Under the pieces are notes generated by a model. That model was given only the letters and a program-made list of their open reading frames with translations. It did not search any database and was not told the origin of the DNA. A stretch of 64,000 bases of DNA from Fallopia convolvulus. Its lineage: Eukaryota > Streptophyta > Magnoliopsida > Caryophyllales > Polygonaceae. A program made the translations under genes and the position numbers. Below are positions 25,736 to 34,618 of this stretch, piece by piece. The DNA lies in contig OZ024724.1 in NCBI GenBank assembly GCA_964016875.1, forward strand, positions 34,433,786 to 34,497,785. Direction: 5' to 3'. Each line of letters begins with the position of its first letter. The first letter of the stretch is position 1.

Positions 25736-26404
25736 CCTGCTCCACCATTTCCTGAGGCACTGAAGGACACCAGGAGGCCTGCCAATGAAAAGGAAATTTT
25801 TGAAACCTTCTCCAAGTGTGAGGTAAATATCCCTTTACTTAAACTTGTTCAAAGTATTCCTCGTTTTGCTAAATTTCTGAAAGAATTATGTACTATAAAG
25901 AGGAAACAATAAGAGAAGGGGAAGGTTTCAAAAGTTAATCTTGTTGAAAATACTGAAATTGTATCTTCCATGCTTCAAAGGCAATTGCCTAAGAAGTATG
26001 GAGATCCAGGGAGGTTTACTGTTCCCGTTACAATTGGTGAGGCCAAAATTGAGCATTCTATGCTTGATCTAGGTGCATCTATTAATGACATGCCACTAAG
26101 CATATATGAGAGGTTAGGTCTAGGACCATTACAGGATTCGAATATTACTATTGAACTAGCTGACCACTCTAATGTGCATCCGAAAGGATTTGTGGAAGAT
26201 GTTTTAGTGCAGGTGGATGGCTTAATTTTTCCAACAGACTTTTATGTCTTGGAAATTGGTAAGGGGAGATACGACCAAGTTTTGTTGTTGGGTCGTCCAT
26301 TTATGAAGACGGCGAGCGCCGTAATTGATGTATCAAAGGGCCTATTATCCATGGCACATGAAAGGAAAAAGGTCCAGTTTCAAATTGATGATGATCCATT
26401 CTGA
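25736..26404 (+). pseudogene. Aspartic protease of Athila-like element 2, interrupted
   Basis: The frame from about 25736 reads PAPPFPEALKDTRRP, IPRFAKFLKELCTIKRK and then a TAA near 25911. It continues open through DPGRFTVPVTIG, the active-site block LDLGASINDMPLSIYERLGL and LLLGRPFMKTASAVIDV, to the stop at 26402-26404. DLGAS is the Athila form of the D-T/S-G catalytic motif. A stop at 25730 and a frame change separate it from gag. The domain core after 25970 is intact (144 codons), but no RT follows. Protease would cut the Gag polyprotein; here it could only be made separately, if at all. Confidence 0.85.
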
Positions 26405-26470
26405 GCTATAAAAGACGTCGGGCCAAATGACGTTAAACAAAGGCGCTGCTCGGGAGGCAATCCGAGGTAA
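26405..26470 (+). other. Post-pol module of element 2
   Basis: gacgtcgggccaaatgacgt, taaacaaaggcgctgctcgg and gaggcaatccgaggt follow the protease stop within a few bases. The corresponding module in element 1 is at 12184-12240. In full-length Athila elements this sequence lies after integrase, so about 2.5-3 kb of pol is missing. Confidence 0.7.
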
Positions 26471-26701
26471 GTTTTTGTTTTCTTTTATTTTTATCTTTTT
26501 AGTTTAGTTTTAGTTTTAGTATTCATTTTGGTTTTGTCGGGCTAACTTGCAGGTTAAAAATTTCAAATCCCAAAGGAAGTGCGAGCAGGCCCGAGGCGAG
26601 GATCCGAGCCCGCGGCTCGACCCGCGCCCGCGGCTGAGCGCGGTTCGGCCTTGACGGAATTAATTTTTGTTTTTCGAAATAAAAAAAAATAAGAAAAAAG
26701 A

Positions 26702-26812
26702 TTTTCAGGTGAAACCCCTGAAATAAAAGGTTTTCAGGTGAAACCCCTGAAATAAAAGGTTTTCAGGTGAAACCCTTGAAATAAAAGTTTTTCGGGTGAA
26801 ACCCCCGAGATT
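26702..26812 (+). repeat. Four tandem 29-bp hairpin units
   Basis: Units start at 26702, 26731, 26760 and 26789. Each holds an inverted repeat TTTCAGG...CCTGAAA around a small loop (tgaaac). Copy 3 has CTTG in place of CCTG, which still pairs in RNA as G-U. Copy 4 has CGGG opposite CCCG, a paired change. The pattern suggests that the RNA fold matters, though gene conversion between units could also act. Confidence 0.75.
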
Positions 26813-27876
26813 CTACCTTCTATTTTCCATCCTTCTATCTTTTCCATCTTCTTCTATTCTCTCATTCTTTTTGGGAGATTTATGTCTACCCATGGTCATC
26901 CTCAAATATGGGGGAATTTCGTTTTCAAGGTTCGTACTACATTAATGCTTAAGGCGAGATTCAGAGTTCGTTCGTGAGTTCGTCTTCAATTTTGTTGATC
27001 TTGTTCTCTAACCATTTTTTTCATGATCGGAGCACCACCCGTGCCCGCGGCCTGGCCACCGCACCCGCAGCCTGGCCACCGCGCCCGGGGTTTTTCCTGA
27101 CGACGGATCATCTGGAGATTTCCGAGCTATTCATCCAAGCCTTTGAAGAGTTCTTCCATATCTTCTTTCGTATGTAAGTCTTCTGATTTTCCTCTTCTAT
27201 GCTTATTTCCTTTCTCTTTACTTCATTGAGGACAATGAAGGATTTAAGTATGGGGGAGGAAGTACTCGCTACGCTTATCATAGTTAGTTGCTTTTCAATT
27301 TATTTTTTGTTTTTTTATGGGATTTTTGTTCCATATTTTCTATAGAGAAAATTTTTGAAAAAAAAGAAGAAAAAAGCCATAAAAAATATAGAAAATGCAT
27401 AGAAAATCCTCGGATGACTTGAAAACCCGAAAGGGCGGCTCAGGTAATAAGCAGGTAACCCGAACTAGCATTAGGCTGGGGTAATAAGAGGTTTATGAGA
27501 GATGTGAGTATTTGTGAGCACACCTAAAGAAAAATGAAAAGAGTGATTAGGTGAAAACCCAAAAGGGCGCCTAAGTAGAATGAGTGGTAAAATCAGAGTG
27601 TTTAGGATTCATATTCTACTTTGGGGCTTGGGGATTACACTTTAGATGTTGGGTAGATCCTAGGTTGTTGTACACTTTTTAGAGCTTGAGTGTTATATCT
27701 TGTATCTATGTGAGGTGTGTGCTTGAGCTATCATGTTGTTGCTCATTATTTCTCTATTTTGGGTTCGGGTTGGTGAGGTGAGTGAATTTTTGTCTTCCGT
27801 TGTACTATGTTGTAAACCTTGATAGGATTGATTGTTAGATTTATTTCAAGCTTACTCAAGGACGAGCAAGGTTTAA
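26813..27876 (+). other. Element 2 3' non-coding region
   Basis: No supported coding frame. It contains copies of the G/C motif at 27036-27092 and two polypurine-like blocks before the true one: atatgggggaattt near 26916 and aggatttaagtatgggggag near 27239. Typical Athila phrases gaaaacccgaaagggcg and gtgaaaacccaaaagggcg lie near 27420 and 27552. Confidence 0.65.
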
Positions 27877-27889
27877 GTATGGGGGAATT
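27853..27889 (+). other. Polypurine tract before the 3' LTR of element 2
   Basis: ctcaaggacgagcaaggttt, then aagtatgggggaatt, is the Athila signature directly before the 3' LTR (TGATAT at 27890). It should prime plus-strand DNA synthesis. Confidence 0.8.
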
Positions 27890-27890
27890 T

Positions 27891-27895
27891 GATAT
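27891..27895 (+). other. Target-site duplication, left (gatat)
   Basis: gatat precedes the left copia LTR and is repeated exactly at 33309-33313 after the right LTR. This is a normal 5-bp duplication for LTR elements. Confidence 0.95.
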
Positions 27896-28952
27896 TGTTG
27901 GGACGTTGTTGGGACCTCTGGTTCTAAGCAACGGATCAACGATTCACTTCTCTTTAAGTTTTGATAATGACAAATACCATAGGGAACTAATGTGGTTTGT
28001 TCAAGTATTTCTAAGGAACACAGGTACAGCCAAGAACTCCTATGAATGACAAAGCCACTACTGGCCACAATGAAGAGTTTCCATCAAGGGAACTCTGAAG
28101 AGGAAAGTTCCCATGAAGTGGGAACTCCCAGAAACAAACAAGAAAACACAAGCTTACAACGATGAAGAGTTTCCATCAAGGGAACTCTGAAGAAGTCAGT
28201 TCCCATGAAATGGGAACTCACATGTGAAGACAACGACCGTTCAGCGCAGATCGCGGGATTCTGTCTCAGACAGCCAAAGGGAACAGTCTGAGGATCAGAC
28301 TGTCACGCTTCATACAACGGTCCGATTGATTCAAGAAGTTGACCTAGTTCAAACCAAAGTCACATGTGAAGAAAGTACAACTTGGGCATCAAGCAAAGGG
28401 CATTTTGGACACAAACGAAAGATGCGATTGCCCAAGACAAATGGACTATAAAGCCAAATGAATAGTACTCGGTCTGAGTACTTCTCCCAGAACTTACAAA
28501 CACCCACATCAGAGAAAAGAAAGAAAAGGAAGAGAAGTCCCCGCCGGCGAGTGTGTGATCTCGACGACGGTGAAGCTGAAGTTCCCTGGAGCAAGGGAAC
28601 TGAGAAGTCAGCGTAAGGTTTGAGTTACTTGTGTTTTGCTGTTGTGAGCTTAGGAACTCAGTTGAGAGGATTTACTAGTGTTGCTAGAGTTAGGAAGAAC
28701 TTGTAGGAATAGAGAAGTGTAAATCCGGCTGTGTAACTAAGGAACAAAGCAATCAATATAAGTAAGTCATTCAAAATCCTCCAAGCGGAGGTAGAGGTTT
28801 ACCCATACAACTAGTTGGTTGTAGTGGGGTTCCTCTATAAATGAACTGTGCCTTTCACTGTTTTTATTACTTGCGATTATTTACTTCCGCTGCCTTGGGA
28901 ACAGCTTAATTGCCAGTTCCCAAGCTCACTGCTAACCGATTACGATCCAACA
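27896..28952 (+). repeat. Left LTR of the copia element
   Basis: 1057 bp. It contains two copies of a ~60-bp block (starting near 28070 and 28162) and three inverted pairs of the element motif: AGTTCCCA/TGGGAACT (28106-28126), AGTTCCCAT/ATGGGAACT (28198-28218) and AGTTCCCT/AGGGAACT (28580-28601). Twelve exact GGGAAC/GTTCCC words were counted. Confidence 0.95.
28447..28453 (+). promoter_or_regulatory. Candidate TATA box in the copia LTR
   Basis: tataaag in ggactataaagccaaatg, about in the middle of the LTR and repeated in the right LTR near 32803. A second candidate, ctataaatg, is near 28835. Position and sequence fit an LTR promoter; no further support is visible. Confidence 0.5.
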
Positions 28953-28954
28953 AT

Positions 28955-28966
28955 TGGTATCAGAGC
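28955..28966 (+). other. Primer-binding site of the copia element (initiator tRNA-Met)
   Basis: TGGTATCAGAGC, two bases after the LTR, is the classical complement to the 3' end of plant initiator tRNA-Met used by Ty1/copia elements. Confidence 0.93.
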
Positions 28967-29004
28967 TAGCGCTCTAGATTTGTGTTAGCATCGCAGGTGC
29001 CAAA

Positions 29005-31881
29005 ATGGCTCAGGAACTTACTCAGGTGGGGAACAATACCAGCAAGCCGCCAAGGCTTATAACAGGAAGATTTGAAAGCTGGCAACGCGACATGAAAGAT
29101 TGGATGCGTGGCCAAGACTACCAAGCCTGGTGCGTCATCGAAAGGGGGAACTTCGAAATCGATCCAGCTATTGTCAACGATCTCTCAAAGTGGGGTCCCA
29201 ACGAGTACAAGTGCATGGAGGCAAACTACAAAGCAAAACAGTATCTAAAAAGGTCCATGTGCGTACAAGATTGTGACAGGGTTTCCAACCTTGACACAAC
29301 CAAGGAAATGTGGGAAGCCATCCAACAAATGCACGTTGGGAACTCAGATCTCAGAGAAGATCTTCAAATGAATGCAAAGAGGGAGTTCTACAACTTCCAA
29401 ATTGAGATGGGAGAGTCCGTCGATAGCTACCAATCCCGGTTTGAAGGACTTTGCACTAAGATGGAAGGATTGGGGATCACAAAAGAAGAAATCACCCACA
29501 AAATGAAGGTCCAACAGCTCTTCAATGGATTGACTGGAGAATGGGCAAATGAAAGAACGATGTTCAAGGAAAACCCAGAAAATCGAACGCTTATGCTCCA
29601 TCAAGTATTTGGAAAGTTAGTGGGACATGAGAAGAGGAAGATCGATGATAAGGAACAAAGTCGAGCTCATCGAGGGATCGCACTCAAGATCGAAAAAATG
29701 CTCAAATCAACCCAAGAACAACATGAAGACTCCGAAGAAGAAGAGGATGAAGAGCTAGTCCTTGTGACAAGAGCTCTTCGAAATTTCTACAAAGGAAAGT
29801 CTCAACGGAATAGTGGAAACTGGGGAAAGGGACAGAGTTCCCAAAGAAAGCCCACAGAGAAGGATCTCTCAGAAGTGACTTGCTACAAATGCAACAGGAA
29901 AGGACATTTTGCGAAGGAATGTCCACAAGGAACTGAAGGCAGAAAGCAAGGAAAGAAGGCTTTCTTCCGATTTGAGGACTACCTGAACTGCTCCAAGGAG
30001 AGTTCTTGTGCTCCCAAACCTCCCTACCATTTTCCTTCCGACGATGGGAACTCCGAACCCCAGAGTCTACTTCCCTCTTCCTCCTCCATCCCTCCTCTTC
30101 AAATTGAGGGACCTCCTCCGCCACCTCCTCCAGTTCCCGCCACGATGGGAACTCCAACATCCCAACCTCCTTCACTTCCTCTCGTTCCCATCATTACGGG
30201 ATCTCCAACTCCACCTTCACCTCACAAAACGCCTTCTCCTTCCTCACCAAAACACATTTCCACCACTCCTATCTCCGCTTCGGGGATCTCTCCTCCACAG
30301 GACCACAGATCCCTTCCTCCTCTTTCCACTCAACTCACAACCCCTATTTCTTCTTCTCCTCTCCCCTCTTCCATCACGTCTCCCACCACCACCAAACTCC
30401 CCTCTCCCTCACCATCCAAAAGTACCGTCGCCCTCTCCTCAGACGACGACGATCTTCCTCTTTCTGTGGTCATCGGCAAAATGACCAAGGACCCTCCTCC
30501 GATCATCATGGGAACTTTGGAGGAGGAAGCCCAGCTCAAGGCCATCGAGGAAGAACTCAACAGGGGTCCCTCTGAGCACACAGTCTCCCAAGGGACAAAG
30601 TCCCCAGAAAAGGTTGCTCCTCAAGAGCCCACAGAGACAAGGGACCTCGCACCAGCTGGAGGTGCTGAGGCAACAACAAGTCATCCTGGAGATGACGCGG
30701 AGGGCTCCGGTTCGAGCTCCTCCGAGGAAGAAGGGACCTCCCATGATGAGGTCGAAGAAGAAGAAGAAGCTCCAGCTACAAAGGAGCCAGCACGCATCCC
30801 TACACCTGGACACCAAATGTTGGTGTCCGCGAGTTCCCCACCACCAAGGGACCGCGTGCTCATGATCGAAGCGGCTGCACCCCCTCAGCAGAAAGGACCT
30901 CGCACGGTCTCTAGGGGGAACAAATCCAAAAGCAAGTCAAGGAAGGGGAAGGGGACCATCAAGCATCATGTCAATGAGCGCCGAAAGCTTCTCCCTCACC
31001 TCATTGTTTCCAAAGAGGTGCTAACTGAAAATGGTCTGGAGGAACTGTGGGAACTGATCAAGGCCCAGGGCTGGGAGAGACTCTGCCAAGAAACTGTGAG
31101 AGTAGATCCCTCACAAGTGCGTCAATTCTACAACAACTTCACTATCACCAACGACGGCACTCAAGGAACTCTCTCCCACGAAGGCGACGAGTTCATTTTT
31201 ACAACGTCTACGATCCGCCTTCAACTCCAGGTCCCTGGTCAAGGGCTTAGCGAGGTGCCCAGCAAGCTCTGGGGCGACTTCAACAGCGCCGAGGTGTACA
31301 ACACAATTTTTGAGGGTCGGGTTCCCTCTAAGGTCCACTCGAGGCATCATCTGTCCTTGGTCGCCAAGCTCGCTCACCAATTCATCATCAACGTGGTGAT
31401 CCCACGCCAAGAAAAGCGCCTGGTCGTCAACATCCCCGATGCCATCATCCTCTACCACTTCCTCCTCAAGAAGCCCATAAATCTTCCCCAAATTATCCTT
31501 GAGCACATGGAAAAGTGCATGGCCTCCAAGTCCCACTCCCTTCCCTACTCCGGGCTGATCAAGAAGCTCCTACAAAAAGAGGGTCTCTACGATGCCTCTA
31601 AAGACGAAATCGAGCTTGGAAGGGAACTGGACATTACAGTTGCCCAGAAGATGAGGCCCTCGGAGCCTGTAGAGGAGGCGGCTCCCCTAGAGCCTGGTAC
31701 ACAAGAGGGAACTCTTCAGTGTTGCTCCGCATCGCCAACACCCTCGATCAGATTGCTAGGGACCAGGCAGTGTTGGCCAGAGGACAAGAAAAGCTTACAC
31801 AAGTCCTTACGCGCCTTTGTGACGCCTTGTTCCCTCAGAGCCCATGATCTCTCCCTTCTTGTTCCCGTAATCCAAAAATGA
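29005..31881 (+). CDS. gag: Copia Gag fused to a proline-rich, acidic and plant-transposon-like C-terminal region
   Basis: 958 codons from the ATG 40 bases after the primer site. Residues about 15-215 are a copia Gag (UBN2 type: FESWQRDMKDWM, YKAKQYLKRSM, TKEMWEAIQQMH). An acidic stretch EDSEEEEDEELVLVTRAL follows, then a zinc knuckle CYKCNRKGHFAKEC at 293-306. In place of protease come a Pro/Ser-rich region (about 340-500), an acidic patch (SSSSEEEGTSHDEVEEEEEA, about 570-590), a Lys/Arg-rich stretch (KSKSRKGKG, about 635-645, possible nuclear signal) and a ~200-residue folded-looking part (VREVDPSQVRQFYNNF-like block, HHLSLVAKLAHQFIINVVIP). The last part resembles the 'putative plant transposon protein' domain. 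The final 57 residues are in a shifted frame (see findings). Gag would package the element RNA; the role of the rest is unknown. Confidence 0.88.
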   Translation: MAQELTQVGNNTSKPPRLITGRFESWQRDMKDWMRGQDYQAWCVIERGNFEIDPAIVNDLSKWGPNEYKCMEANYKAKQYLKRSMCVQDCDRVSNLDTTKEMWEAIQQMHVGNSDLREDLQMNAKREFYNFQIEMGESVDSYQSRFEGLCTKMEGLGITKEEITHKMKVQQLFNGLTGEWANERTMFKENPENRTLMLHQVFGKLVGHEKRKIDDKEQSRAHRGIALKIEKMLKSTQEQHEDSEEEEDEELVLVTRALRNFYKGKSQRNSGNWGKGQSSQRKPTEKDLSEVTCYKCNRKGHFAKECPQGTEGRKQGKKAFFRFEDYLNCSKESSCAPKPPYHFPSDDGNSEPQSLLPSSSSIPPLQIEGPPPPPPPVPATMGTPTSQPPSLPLVPIITGSPTPPSPHKTPSPSSPKHISTTPISASGISPPQDHRSLPPLSTQLTTPISSSPLPSSITSPTTTKLPSPSPSKSTVALSSDDDDLPLSVVIGKMTKDPPPIIMGTLEEEAQLKAIEEELNRGPSEHTVSQGTKSPEKVAPQEPTETRDLAPAGGAEATTSHPGDDAEGSGSSSSEEEGTSHDEVEEEEEAPATKEPARIPTPGHQMLVSASSPPPRDRVLMIEAAAPPQQKGPRTVSRGNKSKSKSRKGKGTIKHHVNERRKLLPHLIVSKEVLTENGLEELWELIKAQGWERLCQETVRVDPSQVRQFYNNFTITNDGTQGTLSHEGDEFIFTTSTIRLQLQVPGQGLSEVPSKLWGDFNSAEVYNTIFEGRVPSKVHSRHHLSLVAKLAHQFIINVVIPRQEKRLVVNIPDAIILYHFLLKKPINLPQIILEHMEKCMASKSHSLPYSGLIKKLLQKEGLYDASKDEIELGRELDITVAQKMRPSEPVEEAAPLEPGTQEGTLQCCSASPTPSIRLLGTRQCWPEDKKSLHKSLRAFVTPCSLRAHDLSLLVPVIQK

Positions 31882-32251
31882 CCACAAATTGTACTTGGGT
31901 TCCCATTGTACATATTCTTTTAAGTAATGAAATGGTCTTTATTTTGATTGCGTGTTCCATTCTTTCCTAATATTGCTTTGCTTATTTTTCGATGATGTCA
32001 AAAGGGGGAAAGATAACAAATGTGAGATGAGTTAAAAGTTTAAGTTATCACAAACCACGCATAAGCTAAGGGGGAACAATTGCATAAAAAGCCTAATAGG
32101 AACTATGTGTCTCACCAGAAGTGGCTCCCTAAATCTAAATGTCTCACTAAGAGTGACTTCCCAAAATCATACTTAGGAACTCATCAGCATATCATTCATT
32201 GAAATACTTGCATTTTTGTGATGGGTTTGTCATCATCAAAAAGGGGGAAAT
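31882..32251 (+). other. Copia 3' untranslated region and polypurine tract
   Basis: No coding frame. The polypurine tract aaaaagggggaaat (32238-32251) lies directly before the right LTR in the phrase gtcatcatcaaaaaggggga, typical of SIRE-like elements. A second similar block, gatgatgtcaaaagggggaa, lies near 31991-32010. Confidence 0.8.
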
Positions 32252-33308
32252 TGTTGGGACGTTGTTGGGACCTCTGGTTCTAAGCAACGGATCAACGATT
32301 CACTTCTCTTTAAGTTTTGATAATGACAAATACCATAGGGAACTAATGTGGTTTGTTCAAGTATTTCTAAGGAACACAGGTACAGCCAAGAACTCCTATG
32401 AATGACAAAGCCACTACTGGCCACAATGAAGAGTTTCCATCAAGGGAACTCTGAAGAGGAAAGTTCCCATGAAGTGGGAACTCCCAGAAACAAACAAGAA
32501 AACACAAGCTTACAACGATGAAGAGTTTCCATCAAGGGAACTCTGAAGAAGTCAGTTCCCATGAAATGGGAACTCACATGTGAAGACAACGACCGTTCAG
32601 CGCAGATCGCGGGATTCTGTCTCAGACAGCCAAAGGGAACAGTCTGAGGATCAGACTGTCACGCTTCATACAACGGTCCGATTGATTCAAGAAGTTGATC
32701 TAGTTCAAACCAAAGTCACATGTGAAGAAAGTACAACTTGGGCATCAAGCAAAGGGCATTTTGGACACAAACGAAAGATGCGACTGCCCAAGACAAATGG
32801 ACTATAAAGCCAAATGAATAGTACTCGGTCTGAGTACTTCTCCCAGAACTTACAAACACCCACATCAGAGAAAAGAAAGAAAAGGAAGAGAAGTCCCCGC
32901 CGGCGAGTGTGTGATCTCGACGACGGTGAAGCTGAAGTTCCCTGGAGCAAGGGAACTGAGAAGTCAGTGTAAGGTTTGAGTTACTTGTGTTTTGCTGTTG
33001 TGAGCTTAGGAACTCAGTTGAGAGGATTTACTAGTGTTGCTAGAGTTAGGAAGAACTTGTAGGAACAGAGAAGTGTAAATCCGGCTGTGTAACTAAGGAA
33101 CAAAGCAATCAATATAAGTAAGTCATTCAAAATCCTCCAAGCGGAGGTAGAGGTTTACCCATACAACTAGTTGGTTGTAGTGGGGTTCCTCTATAAAGGA
33201 ACTGTGCCTTTCGCTGTTTTTATTACTTGCGATTATTTACTTCCGCTGCCTTGGAAACAACTTAATTGCCAGTTCCCAAGCTCACTGCTAACCGATTACG
33301 ATCCAACA
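32252..33308 (+). repeat. Right LTR of the copia element
   Basis: 1057 bp, identical to the left LTR except for 8 substitutions (for example near 32699, 32783, 32967, 33065, 33198, 33213, 33255 and 33260). It ends ccaaca and is followed by the gatat duplication. Confidence 0.95.
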
Positions 33309-33313
33309 GATAT
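33309..33313 (+). other. Target-site duplication, right (gatat)
   Basis: Exact repeat of 27891-27895; it marks the right border of the copia insertion. Confidence 0.95.
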
Positions 33314-34618
33314 GCTTTATTTAGTATTGGTTAACTATTGTATTTTAGGTATGATTTGAGTGTGTATAGGTTAGTTTTGAGCATAATTGTAATATGAAGA
33401 CCGAAGACACGATTTGAAAAATTGCAAGAGTTTTTGAAGACAAATGTTGATTTGGAGTTGTTTTGACGCCACTTTCTTGTGATGCATCGTTTGGGAGCTA
33501 CTATGATCGGATGAAGCTGAATTTGGTATCATTGGAAAGCTAACTCGAAGAGCCACAATTCATGTTTGTATGGCGAGTTCAAATTCCAAATCTATGTGGG
33601 TCAAAACCACCTCCGAAGTTAACGCCAGAATGCTGTCGTAGGAACCGCGCCCGCGGGTCAGAACCGCGCTCGCGGTTTATTGAGGTTTCGCGGCCGAGCA
33701 GATCGAGATGACCCGGGCCCCAGTTCCAAACCACGCTCGCGGGTGGACTTGTATCCGAGGCACCGACTTCGTTATTTTCTATCCTCTTATCTTATATTTT
33801 ATATCTTTAGGTTTCGGTTGTTTTTCTACTATTTAAGCTTAGTTTCATTTTCAGATTAGGAGTACGACATTCTAGGATACTTTTTGAGATTGTTATTTTA
33901 ATCTAGTTTTATTATGGAGAACTAATTTCCCTTGGAGTTTGTTTAATCAAGGAAGCCTTTTTATGTAATTCGTGAGATTCTGGTAACTTTTCTATCCCTT
34001 GGTTAATATCAAAACTCTTGTTTTTATTTATATGATTATCAATTGATATCTCTTGGTGCGTAACTTGTTGAATTTGATTGATATTGTACTGTTTGGATTG
34101 GTTTGATTGTTGTCTGTGCAATCTTATTTATCCTTGAAACTACTCTTTTCTAGGACCGTGGACTAGAATTGAGAAGAGTATTTGATAGTTAGTTTATGCA
34201 TGAGACTCGTAGCTTGATTGCATGAATTGAGTTCCTTCTATCCTTAATATTTTGCATGATTTGAATTAAGCGTTCTTGTTCATATCATAATTTCGCTTGG
34301 ACCGTGGACAAGCGGAAATATTTTATAAGGATTGGAATTAACCTGGGAATTAATAGAAAAGTGGATGAATTGATGATCGAATGATTAAAAAGGTGGAATT
34401 GATTGAATAAACTATGCTTTCCCTTCAATTGATTTAATCCCCAATAATCTTTGCTTGGTTATTTGTTTGCTTAAACTTCCAAAAACCCCTGTCTTGTTAC
34501 ATGTTGATTGTTCAGAATACCGATTCTCTTGGGTTCGATCCCTTGGTCGCTTACTATACTAGTTTGTAGTCTAGGGTAATATATTTTTGATCTTGGCACG
34601 ATGACTTTAGCCTATTCA

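Larger units (their letters stand above)
27896..33308 (+). mobile_element. SIRE-like non-autonomous Ty1/copia element with a gag-fusion ORF
   Basis: A complete 5413-bp element: two 1057-bp LTRs (TGTTGG...CCAACA), initiator-Met primer site, one 958-codon ORF, polypurine tract and a perfect gatat target duplication. Comparing the two LTRs base by base gave 8 substitutions and no gap (0.76%), so the insertion is young. No protease, integrase, RT or RNase H motif is present. The long LTRs, the Gag wording and the catcatcaaaaagggggaaat end point to the SIRE/Maximus group, but without pol this is an inference. About 40 copies of GGGAAC/GTTCCC are spread along it. Confidence 0.92.
23879..34618 (+). 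mobile_element. Athila-like non-autonomous Ty3/gypsy element 2 (plus strand)
   Basis: The order is 5' LTR remnant (23879-23942), tRNA-Asp primer site, gag, broken protease, post-pol module, hairpin array, long non-coding stretch, polypurine tract and 3' LTR (27890-34618, interrupted by the copia insertion). RT, RNase H and integrase are absent. Without the copia element it would be about 5.3 kb. It is related in plan to element 1 but clearly a different family: the gag sequences differ, and its dispersed motif is CCGCG...CGCGG rather than TCGTTAACGA. Confidence 0.88.
27890..34618 (+). repeat. 3' LTR of element 2, split by the copia insertion
   Basis: The LTR starts TGATAT (27890-27895), is interrupted by the copia element, and continues from 33309 to 34618 (ends cctattca). 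Without the insert it is about 1.31 kb. The last 60 bases match the 5' LTR remnant at 23879-23942. It holds G/C motif copies at about 33648-33745. After 34618 inverted satellite starts. Confidence 0.85.

Noticed and set aside
30008..30484. Long overlapping frames on both strands across the Pro-rich part of the copia ORF
   Set aside because: They are shadows of a C/T-rich coding stretch; their Leu/Pro-rich or Ser/Gly-rich text has no domain.
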